Source: Candidula unifasciata (lineage: Eukaryota; Mollusca; Gastropoda; Stylommatophora; Geomitridae). Taken from it: 64,000 bases of DNA. Both the position numbers and the translations under genes were made by a program. Below, one piece after another: positions 45,788 through 58,184 of this stretch (positions within the stretch are counted from its first letter, which is position 1; every line of letters begins with the position of its first letter). Below the pieces are notes generated by a model. That model saw nothing but the letters and a program-made list of their open reading frames with translations. It was not told where the DNA came from and did no database searches. The stretch spans positions 432,877 to 496,876 of the forward strand of contig CAJHNH020005990.1 in the NCBI GenBank assembly GCA_905116865.2, read 5' to 3'.

Positions 45788-47378
45788 AGAGTAACACTGT
45801 AACAGAGATTAGCACCTCACATTGGGAGTTGCACTGTAACAGAGATTACCACCTCACAGTGAGAGTTGCACTGTAACAGAGATTAGCACCTCACAATGAG
45901 AGTAACACTGTAACAGAGATTAGCACCTCACAATGAGAGTAACACTGTAACAGAGATTACCACCTCACAATGAGAGTAACACTGTAACAGAGATTAGCAC
46001 CTCACAATGAGAGTAACACTGTAACAGAGATTAGCACCTCACAATGAGAGTTGCACTGTAACAGAGATTAGCACCTCACAGTGAGAGTAACACTGTAACA
46101 GAGATTACCACCTCACAATGAGAGTAACACTGTAACAGAGATTACCACCTCACAGTGAGAGTTGCACTGTAACAGAGATTAGCACCTCACAATGAGAGTA
46201 ACACTGTAACAGAGATTAACACCTCACAGTGAGAGTTGCACTGTAACAGAGATTAGCACCTCACAATGAGAGTAACACTGTAACAGAGATTAGCACCTCA
46301 CAATGAGAGTTGCACTGTGACAGAGATTAGCACCTCACAATGAGAGTTGCACTGTGACAGAGATTAACACCTCACAATGAGAGTTGCACTGTGACAGAGA
46401 TTACCACCTCACAGTGAGAGTTGCACTGTAACAGAGATTAGCACCTCACAATGAGAGTTGCACTGTGACAGAGATTACCACCTCACAGTGAGAGTTGCAC
46501 TGTAACAGAGATTACCACCTCACAGTGAGAGTTGCACTGTAACAGAGATTACCACCTCACAGTGAGAGTTGCACTGTAACAGAGATTAACACCTCACAAT
46601 GAGAGTTGCACTGTAACAGAGATTAGCACCTCACAATGAGAGTAACACTGTAACAGAGATTAGCACCTCACAATGAGAGTAACACTGTAACAGAGATTAG
46701 CACCTCACAATGAGAGTAACACTGTAACAGAGATGAACACCTCACAATGAGAGTAACACTGTAACAGAGATTAGCACCTCACAGTGAGAGTTGCACTGTA
46801 ACAGAGATTAGCACCTCACAATGAGAGTAACACTGTAACAGAGATTAGCACCTCACAATGAGAGTTGCACTGTGACAGAGATTAGCACCTCACAATGAGA
46901 TTAACACTGTAACAGAGATTAACACCTCACAATGAGAGTAACAATGTAACAGAGATTAGCACCTCACAGTGAGAGTTGCACTGTAACAGAGATTAACACC
47001 TCACAATGAGAGTTGCACTGTAACAGAGATTAACACCTCACAATGAGAGTAACACTGTAACAGAGATTAACACCTCACAATGAGAGTAACACTGTAACAG
47101 AGATTAGCACCTCACAATGAGAGTTGCACTGTGACAGAGATTAGCACCTCACAATGAGAGTAACACTGTAACAGAGATTAACACCTCACAATGAGAGTAA
47201 CACTGTAACAGAGATTAGCACCTCACAATGAGAGTTGCACTGTAACAGAGATTACCACCTCACAGTGAGAGTTGCACTGTAACAGAGATTACCACCTCAC
47301 AATGAGAGTTGCACTGTGACAGAGATTAGCACCTCACAATGAGAGTTGCACTGTGACAGAGATTAGCACCTCACAATA
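45788..47378 (+). repeat. 37-bp minisatellite in MIF intron 1
   Basis: About 43 units of GAGAGTTGCACTGTAACAGA plus GATTAGCACCTCACAAT. Variation is limited to a few positions (TTG/AAC, TAAC/TGAC, TAGC/TACC/TAAC, AAT/AGT), combined in many ways. It ends about 525 bp before exon 2. Confidence 0.97.
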
Positions 47379-47904
47379 TAACATACCCAAAAACAGCATG
47401 GGTGCATTGCAGCCAGCCTTCACTGTTAAGACGTCACAAGTTATGTTTTAATGTTTCATTTAATAATGCATTTTCAGGTGCAAAGTAAACCAGAGATGTC
47501 ATATATATTATGTGCAACGATTAACAGAGAAAAATAAAGTTAATGGCTGTAGAGTGTAAAGTGTAGATAAAGTATGGGGATAGATAGGCATTAAAAAAAA
47601 GTACAAAATAAAAAGAAGCTTTTGTGGCACATTTTTTCTTTTTCCAAGCAATTCTTTAGTTAACTCGGACGTCAAATCAACACTATTCAACTATTGAATC
47701 AGAAGCAAGTCTAAAACAGTTATTACTAAACTACAAAGCTTGGTTAACTGGCACTTGAATGGAAGAGAAAGAATAAATTTGTTTGACAGAATCCTTTATG
47801 TGAAACTTATGCAGTGAATCGAAGAGGTTTAAAAAAAAAAAAGACACTGGTAGTGTGTACAAATTGGCAATATAACTAGAACGCATTTCTTTCTTTCCTT
47901 GTAG

Positions 47905-48077
47905 AAAATGTCTGTGATTATCGTGCCAGGAACACGGTTGTTGAGGCTTCGTACGACAGAACCAGCGTGTACCCTGCACATTCATGCAATCAATGTGTTT
48001 GATGCAGAGAGAAACCCCAGGTATGGTCCTTCCATCAAGAAGCTTCTAAAGGACGAACTTGGCCTAGAGGAGGAAAG
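47905..48077 (+). CDS. MIF: MIF/DDT-family protein, exon 2
   Basis: The exon follows a T-rich acceptor (CTTTCCTTGTAG) and encodes 57 codons plus two bases, ending before GTCAGT. It starts KMSVIIVPGTRLLRLRTTEP and includes CTLHIHAINVF and the helix KKLLKDELGLEEE. In MIF numbering Glu54-Pro55 and Ile64 align, and Ile64 is a substrate-pocket residue. Human MIF has Cys56 and Cys59 (CXXC); here the positions are Ala56-Cys57-Thr-Leu, so that motif is absent. The 173-bp length and phase 2 end match the conserved MIF second exon. Confidence 0.9.
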
Positions 48078-49004
48078 GTCAGTCCTTACATGTGATTATC
48101 TACCTTTGTTTACCGGTGTGGGTTCCAGGGCCCTGTGGTAGGGGAGCAAAGAACAGACCCTCTACATCTGAATAAGATTTCATCAATGGTAACTAATTAG
48201 GAGTTTGCTGAAAAACTAACCATCTATAAATTAATCATTTAAAAACCCAATAATAACCAACTAGCTATGATGGGAGCAGTCTCTTTCCCTAGAAGGATTA
48301 TGAAGCAGTGTGAGGGAAGCCGAAAGGAGTGGATCTCAGATGTGCACCTTCTTTCATCTAGAAAAATCTAAAAGAACTTGATAGTGAATTGGAATAAAAA
48401 GGGGAAACATGGGATGAGTTACACAAGATAGCAAAAGTTAAGATGAATTGGTTGCACCTATGCATCATTAAAAAAAAATGTGCAGTTATTTATAAAATGT
48501 TTCCTATGAGCTGATATCTTCTGCCAAATATATAAAATGTGTTGTGTTTACAAATGTTCAGTTTTCATTAGCGCAATTATATTTAAAATCTTTTCTACAT
48601 TCAAATACCATCCAGTTAGTTAGTTAGCTAACTCATCGATTGTCCTTACTGCACATTGGACAAGTCCATATGTGCTTATATTCCACCTTCAGTATATACC
48701 TTAGTGTGCCAATAACACCAGCAAGGTGTTGGTTTACTATTCTTCTTTGACTACCCATAGGCTGTTCATATCTGGCAATTATTCTCCTGAATCATCAGCT
48801 TGTCCTACCTCATTGAGAACATGGGCTTGGTCCATTGCTTGTCCATTGCCTACAGTGTTATCCTATACACATTTGTATTCAATATGTGTTATTTACATGC
48901 TTTATAGATGAAGATGTGCAGTTATATGTCACAAATCTGTTTGTTACTTGATTATGTTTACATTTATATATGTTTTATTTAATTGATTGTTATCCTGTTT
49001 ACAG

Positions 49005-49050
49005 ATGTGCCATTATATATCACGACTTGATCTTTGAGTTCATTGGTTAA
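49005..49050 (+). CDS. MIF: MIF/DDT-family protein, exon 3 with stop
   Basis: After TTTACAG the exon completes an Arg codon and encodes CAIIYHDLIFEFIG and a TAA stop at 49048-49050. The full protein is 108 residues, a little shorter than the usual 114-118. In MIF numbering Arg93, Ile96, Tyr98 and Asp100 align, but Tyr95 is Ala and Asn97 is Ile, and the C-terminal tail that closes the MIF trimer is missing. D-dopachrome tautomerases also lack Tyr95, so the protein may sit nearer DDT or be a divergent invertebrate paralogue. Tautomerase activity is uncertain. No clear AATAAA was seen close downstream; a 26-bp minisatellite begins about 115 bp after the stop. Confidence 0.82.
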
Positions 49051-49164
49051 GACAAGCAACACCATCCCAGGAATGTTTCTGGCTGAACAAGCGTTAGCTT
49101 AAATACTATCTCATGTAAGTGTGTGTGATATTTAATCAGAATACTGTCAGTATTTATGTTACCC

Positions 49165-49552
49165 AACAACTGTGATTTTAATGTGTTTTGTAATCAACAA
49201 CCAATGATGTGTTTTGTAATCAACAACCAATGATATGTTTTGTAATCAACAACCAATGATGTGTTTTGTAATCAACAACCAATGATGTGTTTTGTAATCA
49301 ACAACCAATGATGTGTTTTGTAATCAACAACCAATGATGTGTTTTGTAATCAACAACCAATGAAGTGTTTTGTAATCAACAACCAATGATGTGTTTTGTA
49401 ATCAACAACCAATGATGTGTTTTGTAATCAACAACCAATGATGTGTTTTGTAATCAACAACCATTGATGTGTTTTGTAATCAACAACCAATGATGTGTTT
49501 TGTAATCAACAACCAATGATGTGTTTTGTAATCAACAACCAATGATGTGTTT
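49165..49552 (+). repeat. 26-bp minisatellite downstream of MIF
   Basis: About 14 nearly identical units of TGATGTGTTTTGTAATCAAC plus AACCAA. Confidence 0.97.
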
Positions 49553-49898
49553 TGTCTGGTATTTATTGTCTTTATAATTACAGTGATTACATATACATTT
49601 ATTCATGTGTTGCATGTATCATACAACATGGTGCAACAAAAATTGATGTTGCATATTTGCATAACAGTTATGTTGCATATTTGTTTGATGATTGATATTG
49701 CATGTTTATTTAATGATTAATCTAGTAGTCACTCTTGGGATTACGAGTTTAACATCTGAGGATCTTAGGAGGGTAATAGCGTTCTGAAATTTCACTGATG
49801 TAACACTTGTAATTTACAGATCAGTAGTTTCTCTTGTAGTTGTTTATTTGACTAGCGTGTTTTTATGTGTATGTGTACATCAGTGTGTTAGACATACA

Positions 49899-50197
49899 TT
49901 TCTAAACACAGGCGGGTCTAGTCACACTAGCCATCGCCATGGGTTGTGAATCCCATGTACATGTGTAAGATACACTGTATGAAACATGCATATTCAACCC
50001 TTTTCTTCTGTGAAACTGCTAACTCAACACACACATCCATACACGGTTTTTAAATGCCACTTACCTGGCATTTCCACAGTGGTCCAACCCTAGGGGACAC
50101 ATTTCCACATGATAGTGTTATACTTTGCTATAAGAAAGCATGGGATTCACAACCCATGGCGATGGCGAGTGTGACTAGACCCGCCTGTGTTTAGAAA
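49899..50197. repeat. 59-bp inverted repeat pair
   Basis: Arms 49899-49957 and about 50139-50197 are reverse complements with one mismatch (TTTCTAAACACAGGCGGGTC...TTGTGAATCCCATG). The 180-bp middle has no ORF. No clear target duplication was seen. Confidence 0.75.
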
Positions 50198-50390
50198 AAT
50201 CTTTCACAATTTTAGCATCAGATTTCAGGACCTTGTTGCCATCTTTTGTATTTAGGATGTTTCTTCTCAGGTGCTGAGCTCTCATTTTTTTGTCTGCAGT
50301 GATTGCTTCTTTCATTCGCATTGTGTTCCCATAAATCCACCTCAATACTTGTATCATTCATGGCCCGCTTTCACACATCTTTATGTCATA
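50137..50390 (-). mobile_element. Dispersed repeat, LINE linker-like copy
   Basis: The minus strand is open for about 60 codons (MKEAITADKKMRAQHLRRNI...). It shares order and wording with 33735-33965. It overlaps the right arm of an inverted repeat at 49899-50197. Confidence 0.4.
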
Positions 50391-50469
50391 GCAGACATCT
50401 TCTACCCATCTGTAATTCACCATAGAGGAATGTCCTTAGGAAATTTACCATACTCTATTCTCCAAGTGT

Positions 50470-52755
50470 GACCCAGTCAGGAGAATGGAGGATTCTAACA
50501 GTGGGACCAAAAGCAGGAAACTACATCTTACTTCTCTCCGTGACACCTTACAGCATAAGCAGTGGGACCAGGAAACTACATCTAACTCCTCTCCGTGACA
50601 CCTTACAGCAAAAGCAGTGGGACCAGGAAACTACATCTAACTCCTCTCCGTGACACCTTACAGCATAAGCAGTGGGACCAGGAAACTACATCTAACTCCT
50701 CTCCGTGACACCTTACAGCATAAGCAGTGGGACCAGGAAACTACATCTAACTCCTCTCTGTGACACCTTACAGCACAAACAGTTGGACCAAAGGCAGGAA
50801 ACTACATCTAACTCCTCTCTGTGACACCTTACAGCATAAGCAGTGGGACCAAAGGCAGGAAACTACATCTGACTCCTCTCTGTGACACCTTACAGCACGA
50901 ACAGTTGGACCAAAGGCAGGAAACTATATCTGACTCCTCTCTGTGACACCTTACAGCACAAACAGTGGGACCAAAGGCAGGAAACTACATCTGACTCCTC
51001 TCTGTGACACCTTACAGCACAAACAGTTGGACCAAAGGCAGGAAACTATATCTGACTCCTCTCTGTGACACCTTACAGCACAAACAGTGGGACCAAAGGC
51101 AGGAAACTACATCTGACTCCTCTCTGTGACACCTTACAGCACAAACAGTGGGACCAAAGGCAGGAAACTACATCTTACTCCTCTCTGTGACACCTTACAG
51201 CATGAGCTGTGGGACCAAAGGCAGGAAACTACATCTTACTCCTCTCTGTGACACCTTACAGCATAAGCAGTTGGACCAAAGGCAGGAAACTACATCTAAC
51301 TCCTCTCTGTGACACCTTACAGCATAAGCAGTGGGACCAAAGGCAGGAAACTACATCTGACTCCTCTCTGTGACACCTTACAGCACGAACAGTTGGACCA
51401 AAGGCAGGAAACTACATCTTACTTCTCTCTGTGACACCTTACAGCACGAACAGTTGGACCAAAGGCAGGAAACTACATCTTACTTCTCTCTGTGACACCT
51501 TACAGCATGAGCTGTGGGACCAAAGGCAGGAAACTACATCTTACTTCTCTCTGTGACACCTTACAGCACAAACAGTGGGACCAAAGGCAGGAAACTACAT
51601 CTGACTCCTCTCTGTGACACCTTACAGCACGAACAGTTGGACCAAAGGCAGGAAACTACATCTGACTCCTCTCTGTGACACCTTACAGCACGAACAGTTG
51701 GACCAAAGGCAGGAAACTACATCTTACTCCTCTCTGTGACACCTTACAGCACGAACAGTTGGACCAAAGGCAGGAAACTATATCTGACTCCTCTCTGTGA
51801 CACCTTACAGCACAAACAGTGGGACCAAAGGCAGGAAACTACATCTGACTCCTCTCTGTGACACCTTACAGCACAAACAGTGGGACCAAAGGCAGGAAAC
51901 TATATCTGACTCCTCTCTGTGACACCTTACAGCACAAACAGTGGGACCAAAGGCAGGAAACTACATCTGACTCCTCTCTGTGACACCTTACAGCACAAAC
52001 AGTGGGACCAAAGGCAGGAAACTACATCTTACTTCTCTCTGTGACACCTTACAGCATGAACAGTTGGACCAAAGGCAGGAAACTACATCTTACTTCTCTC
52101 TGTGACACCTTACAGCATGAGCTGTGGGACCAAAGGCAGGAAACTACATCTTACTTCTCTCTGTGACACCTTACAGCACGAACAGTTGGACCAAAGGCAG
52201 GAAACTACATCTTACTTCTCTCTGTGACACCTTACAGCATGAGCTGTGGGACCAAAGGCAGGAAACTACATCTGACTCCTCTCTGTGACACCTTACAGCA
52301 CAAACAGTTGGACCAAAGGCAGGAAACTACATCTTACTTCTCTCTGTGACACCTTACAGCATGAGCTGTGGGACCAAAGGCAGGAAACTACATCTGACTC
52401 CTCTCTGTGACACCTTACAGCATGAGCTGTGGGACCAAAGGCAGGAAACTACATCTGACTCCTCTCTGTGACACCTTACAGCACAAACAGTGGGACCAAA
52501 GGCAGGAAACTATATCTGACTCCTCTCTGTGACACCTTACAGCACAAACAGTGGGACCAAAGGCGGGAAACTATATCTGACTCCTCTCTGTGACACCTTA
52601 CAGCACAAACAGTGGGACCAAAGGCAGGAAACTACATCTGACTCCTCTCTGTGACACCTTACAGCATGAGCTGTGGGACCAAAGGCAGGAAACTATATCT
52701 GACTCCTCTCCGTGACACCTTACAGCCTAAGCAGTTTGACCAGGAAACTACATCT
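50470..52755 (+). repeat. 61-bp satellite, locus 1
   Basis: About 37 units of CAGGAAACTACATCTGACTC, CTCTCTGTGACACCTTACAG and CACAAACAGTGGGACCAAAGG. The first few units lack the AAAGG part. The same family recurs at 61455-62257. Confidence 0.97.
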
Positions 52756-52759
52756 GACT

Positions 52760-54005
52760 TACTGTTAGGTTACCAATGGGAATCACCCATACATTTATTT
52801 ACGCCCATGGGAATGTAATCGAATTAATTCTTCACTTTTTTAGTTTTTATTGATTACTCCCCTCCATACTTTCTGGACAAAAATGTTTTCTATAGTCTGT
52901 CAATCAAACATAATTATTGTTTTTAAGGACTTTTAAAAAAATGTTGTTGTGGAGGAATTCCTGAGTTCTTGTTTCCTAAAGGGTTCCTGGGTTACAAGGG
53001 TTGAGGTACGTGTGTCTCTTAGATGTGTGTGTATAATTTACATATGTTTATAACGTACATATTTAAAAAATACATGTATATGATGTGTAATGTTTAATAC
53101 ACACTTTGTTTAAGATTGGGACCAGTTTGAGAAACACACGATTAAGATTTGCATTTGAAAGATGCACCTGTTTGAAATAAATATGTTTAAGATAGTCATT
53201 TGTAAGACAAACTCTAAAAAAACTTTCACTACAAGCACCCTTCACAAGAATGTTGAGAATATTATAGAACAGAACTGTCAAACCACTAGAAAAAGACACA
53301 TTTCATTTTTAAAGGAGAATTAACAATAGAGAAGGAGTTAAGAAATAAGCTTGTCATTTGTCTAACAGCATTCCGAAATCAGTTTAGGCTGTTTTAAACC
53401 ACACTGAATGGTCAATTTAAAATTGTTCGTTATTCTTGTCAACAAACAACTTTACCTAATCACATTGTAATGTTTTACATTTCTTTCATTCTCATATGTA
53501 ACATAATTTCATAACCTGTTAACAGTGTTTTAAACCACCTTCTTATTGATGAATGAGAATTGCATAATCAGATAAGAGTGTTTTATACTTCTTTTATTTC
53601 CAAAAGCACTAAATAAATTTACAGTATGTCAAACAACATTGAATGATCAGTGTTGTGTGTTTTATATGTTGTTATATTCTTGCCTTTTATGCAGCAGCAT
53701 TGCACAATCTACCTATATTGTTTTAAACTTCTTTTATTCTGTAACCGCACTGCAATTGAGACTGCTTTATAGCTCAGGGTAACATCATTGCAGAATTTAA
53801 TTTGGATGTTTGTGTGCTGGAGATGGCAGGTTGTGGAGAGGCATGATCGCTCTCACAGGTCGGCAAGGTACTTATTGATGAGAAATACTTACCATTATTG
53901 TACCACTGTTAAATAATATATTCTGTGTGTATATGTTCTGGTACGCCAAGTTTTTTTAGGGGGGGGGGGGGGTTTAGACCTACTGTTTCCCTATCAAACA
54001 TAGTA
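52760..54005. other. No gene recognised
   Basis: AT-rich DNA with a poly-G run at about 53959-53972. A 78-codon minus-strand frame at 53063-53299 has no known motif. Confidence 0.5.
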
Positions 54006-54009
54006 AAGG

Positions 54010-54180
54010 CAACTTATTGAAGTTGGAGTGCATCTGCCTGAGAGGTGAGGAACCAACAGTCTGCGTACAAATAAGCAGATCTGTAAAAAGGATAGGAATG
54101 CTAAATTCAAGAACTGGAACAAGACTAAAATCCAGAAGTGGACGAGCCACCAGAACTTTTCTTAGGAGTTAACAGCTCAG
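54010..54180 (-). repeat. Dispersed repeat family C, partial, minus strand
   Basis: GTGCATCTGCCTGAGAGGTG, AGAACTGGAACAAGACTAAA and ATCCAGAAGTGGACGAGCC are the reverse complement of family C. A further short piece lies at 54520-54565. Confidence 0.65.
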
Positions 54181-54194
54181 CTGTTGAACAGGTT

Positions 54195-54420
54195 GAACCT
54201 GTATTGTGTAAAGAACTTGATCAATGATATGGTCATCATGATGCCTATTGTGTTTACTTCTTAGGGCATTGCCTAGTGCCCTTTGTAGGCTACGTCAGCC
54301 TGGGAGCCAAGGTCAGTTTTGAAAAGAATCGGTCTTGAAGTGGATTTGAACCCTAGACCTTTTGGAGGCCCAACATGTGGCTCGTGGATCATTGCCAGTT
54401 GTACTGTAATAATGATTTTT
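54195..54420 (-). mobile_element. SINE, family B, minus strand
   Basis: The minus strand has GAGCCACATGTTGGGCCTCC, the B-box-like GGTTCAAATCC, then CTGACCTTGGCTCCCAGGCT and GGCATCATGATGACCATATC. It lies in the duplicated block. Confidence 0.7.
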
Positions 54421-54516
54421 CTTTCACTGGGGTTCCAGCCACTGGCTGGTGACGATTCCCCATCTTTAGCATTTGGAGTAAACTCTGATCAACGAATGAT
54501 GAGAATACCCTGGACA
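54198..54516. repeat. Duplicated block, copy 1
   Basis: The 319-bp block matches 56594-56912 at a constant offset of 2,396 bp with few substitutions and no net indel. It includes a family B SINE and a LINE edge. Confidence 0.92.
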
Positions 54517-55154
54517 CCAGAACTTGTCTTAGGAGTTAACAGCCGGTGAATGCGAAGAAGAAAAGCAAATAATCAGAGAGATTTCCTGGTATGTGTTTTG
54601 AGGCCCCTTGTCGGGAGAAGAAAGAATACACCCCTGAGCCCTAACAAGTATACCGTAGAAGGCAACTTATTAGGAATTTGAACAGACAGTGAAGTTCAAA
54701 CAAGAGACAACAGTGCAGATATAGATAATCTATTTCAAGCAAATGAAAGAAGAAGTAGAAGAAGACAAAGAAATTTTGAGGGCCAAAAGGTGTAGATTTC
54801 ACAGTCTGGCTGCAAAGCACAACATGCTAACTGCCTTTTATGAGCAAATGCAGAAGAGCAGGAGAAGAATAATTTAAGAGGGATTTGTACTTTTTTAAAC
54901 ACTTGTCATTTATTTATTTATGTAATAATTTAATGCTGATAATTTGTAACTGTTAAAATCTTCTTTACAAACTAGGGTACGTTTTAACTTTTATTAAAAG
55001 TATTATTCAGAATTTTATGATACAACAGTCCCAAAACTGGTTTTTTATTTCAACATAAATGGTCACGTAAGTGTTTTATTGGAATAATGTAGTTTTTTAG
55101 GTGGTTGTATGTGACAAGTTATTTATTGAAGTAAAAATATCAAGGACCTTTTCA

Positions 55155-56590
55155 TTATGGCTTTGACACATCAGGTGTATCAGGTTGGTTATGGCTTTGA
55201 CACATCAGGTATATCAGGTTGGTTATGGCTTTGACACATCAGGTATATCAGGTTGGTTATGGCTTTGACACATCAGGTGTATCAGATTGGTTAAGGCTTT
55301 GACACATCAGGTATATCAGGTTGGTTATGGCTTTGACACATCAGGTAAATCAGGTTGGTTATGGCTTTGACACATCAGGTGTATCAGGTTGGTTAAGGCT
55401 TTGACACATCAGTTATATCAGGTTGGTTATGGCTTTGACACATCAGGTGTTTCAGGCTTGGTTATGGCTTTGACACATCAGGTATATCAGGTTGGTTATG
55501 GCTTTGACACATCAGGTATATCAGGTTGGTTATGGCTTTGACACATCAGGTATATCAGGTTGGTTATGGCTTTGACACATCAGGTGTATCAGGTTGGTTA
55601 TGGCTTTGTAACATCAGGTATATCAGGTTGGTTATGGCTTTGACACATCAGGTGTATCAGGTTGGTTATGGCTTCGACACATCAGGTAAATCAGGTTGGT
55701 TATGGCTTTGACACATCAGGTATATCAGGTTGGTTATGGCTTTGACACATCAGGTATATCAGGTTGGTTATGGCTTTGACACATCAGGTGTATCAGGTTG
55801 GTTATGGCTTTGACACATCAGGTAAATCAGGTTGGTTATGGCTTTGACACATCAGGTAAATCAGGTTGGTTATGGCTTTGACGCATCAGTTATATCAGGT
55901 TGGTTATGGCTTTGACACATCAGGTAAATCAGGTTGGTTATGGCTTTGACACATCAGGTTAATCAGGTTGGTTATGGCTTTGACACATCAGGTATATCAG
56001 GTTGGTTATGGCTTTGACACATCAGGTATATCAGGTTGGTTATGGCTTTGACACATCAGGTGTATCAGGTTGGTTATGGCTTTGACACATCAGGTGTATC
56101 AGGTTGGTTATGGCTTTGACACATCAGGTATATCAGGTTGGTTATGGCTTTGACACATTAGGTCTATCAGGTTGGTTATGGTTTTGACACATCAGGTGTA
56201 TCAGGTTGGTTATGGCTTTGACACATCGGGTATATCAGGTTGGTTATGGCTTTGACACATCAGGTATATCTGGTTGGTTATGGCTTTGACACATCAGGTA
56301 TATCAGGTTGGTTATGGCTTTGACACATCAGGTATATCAGGTATATCAGGTTGGTTATGGCTTTGACACATCAGGTATATCAGGTTGGTTATGGCTTTGA
56401 CACATCAGGTGTATCAGGTTGGTTATGGCTTTGACACATCAGGTGTATCAGGTTGGTTATGGCTTTGACACATCAGGTATATCAGGTTGGTTATGGCTTT
56501 GACACATCAGGTGTATCAGGTTGGTTATGGCTTTGACACATCAGGTGTATCAGGTTGGTTATGGCTTTGACACATCAGGTGTATCAGGCT
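55155..56590 (+). repeat. 34-bp minisatellite
   Basis: About 42 units of TATGGCTTTGACACATCAGG plus TATATCAGGTTGGT. Variation is mostly at TATATC/TGTATC/TAAATC. It is flanked by a duplicated 319-bp block. Confidence 0.97.
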
Positions 56591-56815
56591 GGACCTGTAT
56601 TGTGTATAGAACTTGATCAATGATATGTTCATCATGATGCCTATTGCATTTACTTCTTAGGGCATTGCCTAATGCCCATTGTAGGCTACGTCAGCCTGGG
56701 AGCCAAGGTCAGTTTTGAAAAGAAACGGTTTTGAAGTGGATTTGAACCCTAGACCTTTTGGAGGCCCAACATGTGGCTCGTGGATCATTGCCAGTTGTAC
56801 TGTAATAATGATTTT
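56590..56815 (-). mobile_element. SINE, family B, minus strand, duplicated copy
   Basis: It is almost identical to the copy at 54195-54420, with the same flanks, so it arose by segmental duplication rather than by a new insertion. Confidence 0.7.
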
Positions 56816-56912
56816 TCTTTCACTGGGGTTCCAGCCACTGGCTGGTGACGATTCCCCATCTTGAGCATTTGGAGTAAACTCTGATCAACGAATGATGAGA
56901 ATACCCTGGACA
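56594..56912. repeat. Duplicated block, copy 2
   Basis: The match to 54198-54516 ends at CCCTGGACA in both. This copy continues into the LINE at 56840-57240, so it may be the source. Confidence 0.92.
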
Positions 56913-57240
56913 GATATAAATAGTAATGAAGACGTCTTGAAAGAAACTAGCTCATGAAGAGAGCTGATTGTCTGCACCAGGGGGAGACCATTTACATTCT
57001 TTGGTCATGTGATGAGGAGGAGAAAACTAGAGTACATTGTGATGGTTGGAAGGTTAGAGTGGAGAAGAGGCAGAGGGAGACCGAGAGAACAGATGCTGGA
57101 CAGTTTGACATCATGGCATGGAATATCACTTGTGTCAGAGTTGATTGAAATTACTTGAGATAGAAGATTTTGGATAGACATGACTACCAACGCCACATGG
57201 CATGGGCTAAAAGAAGGAAAAAACTGATGAATATTCATGG
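56840..57240 (+). mobile_element. LINE 3' fragment (RTE-like reverse transcriptase C-terminus)
   Basis: Joined across small breaks, the sequence reads RMMRIPWT, then FFGHVMRRRKLEYIVMVGRL, then RGRGRPREQMLD, then a tryptophan-rich end (FWIDMTTNATWHG). This order is the C-terminus of RTE-type and related LINE polymerases. A stop codon falls inside the tail, so it is dead. The RMMRIPWT start also ends the duplicated block at 54198-54516. Confidence 0.7.
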
Positions 57241-57559
57241 TTTGTGCAGTGTGCTACCGCAGCTCTCTCTCAAGTCCTTTATTGTCTTGGGTATATAATT
57301 GTAGCTATGTGGCTGGCAGGAGCAATTTTGTTATATATTTTTGTGTTTCAGTTTGCTATTTTATATGCATGTTTTTTAAATAAAAAGAGGTGGTTATACT
57401 TTTGAATTTGTTTGTTAGTTTTTATTGTGAAAATTTGTAACACTACCAGTACTTTATTGTTATCTTTTGTTTCAATTAGCCATCCTCTTTGTTTTCATTA
57501 TTATCAGGTTATCTTATGGTGAATCTGATTTAAAATACCAAGGACCGAGACCTCCAGAG

Positions 57560-57990
57560 AGACATGGTCGCCTCTGTCGCCTGGTTTGAGTATATGATGA
57601 TGATGATGATGAGAGTGTTGTCGTGTACACTGATGAAATGTCCACATCAGGTTGTCATTTTGCACACAGAACATTGTAGACATAAGCAGCACATCACCTG
57701 GACCACCTGGCAAGCAGTGATCCAACAAATATGGCAAGAAGCCTGGACAGAACAGACATCATCAACCCAGTACGGACTGGGTTATGGGATAATGACAGAT
57801 CATGCGTGACACAGGAGTAAAGCAAGATAAATCACCTCTGTGCCACCTTAGGGTCTGAGATAGGAGACATTATAACCAGCTCCTCGTAGAAACAATCAGT
57901 AGAGGTACCTTGGATGGCTGCTGCGTTGGAGGAATGAAAATGCATGGGAATGCCCAATGTGCTGTGGCTTTGATTGTGATAACATAACAG
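57560..57990 (+). mobile_element. LINE RNase H/tail fragment (I/Nimb-like)
   Basis: A (TGA) run near 57595 is followed by sequence that in broken frames gives PTNMARSLDRTDIINPVRTG and later WECPMCCGF near 57950. The latter is the same cysteine tail seen in the LINE at 37015-38925. It is a 5'-truncated, frameshifted copy. Confidence 0.5.
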
Positions 57991-58184
57991 AACCTGGTGT
58001 TACTTATACTGTTGACCGTATGTTGGCAGACAGGATCCAGTGCAGTGACTAGAATGGTTGCCAGTCACTTCTGGAGCCTCTTCTACAACTAAATGGTGAT
58101 AGGTGCATAGTTTTGTAGATTGATCTGCGCTCACTAAGTTGTAAAAGGCAAAAAGAAAATACTATACAAAAAGCAAATCTTCTA

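Noticed and set aside
53063..53299. Minus-strand ORF of 78 codons
   Set aside because: AT-rich chance frame with no motif or conserved-looking segment.
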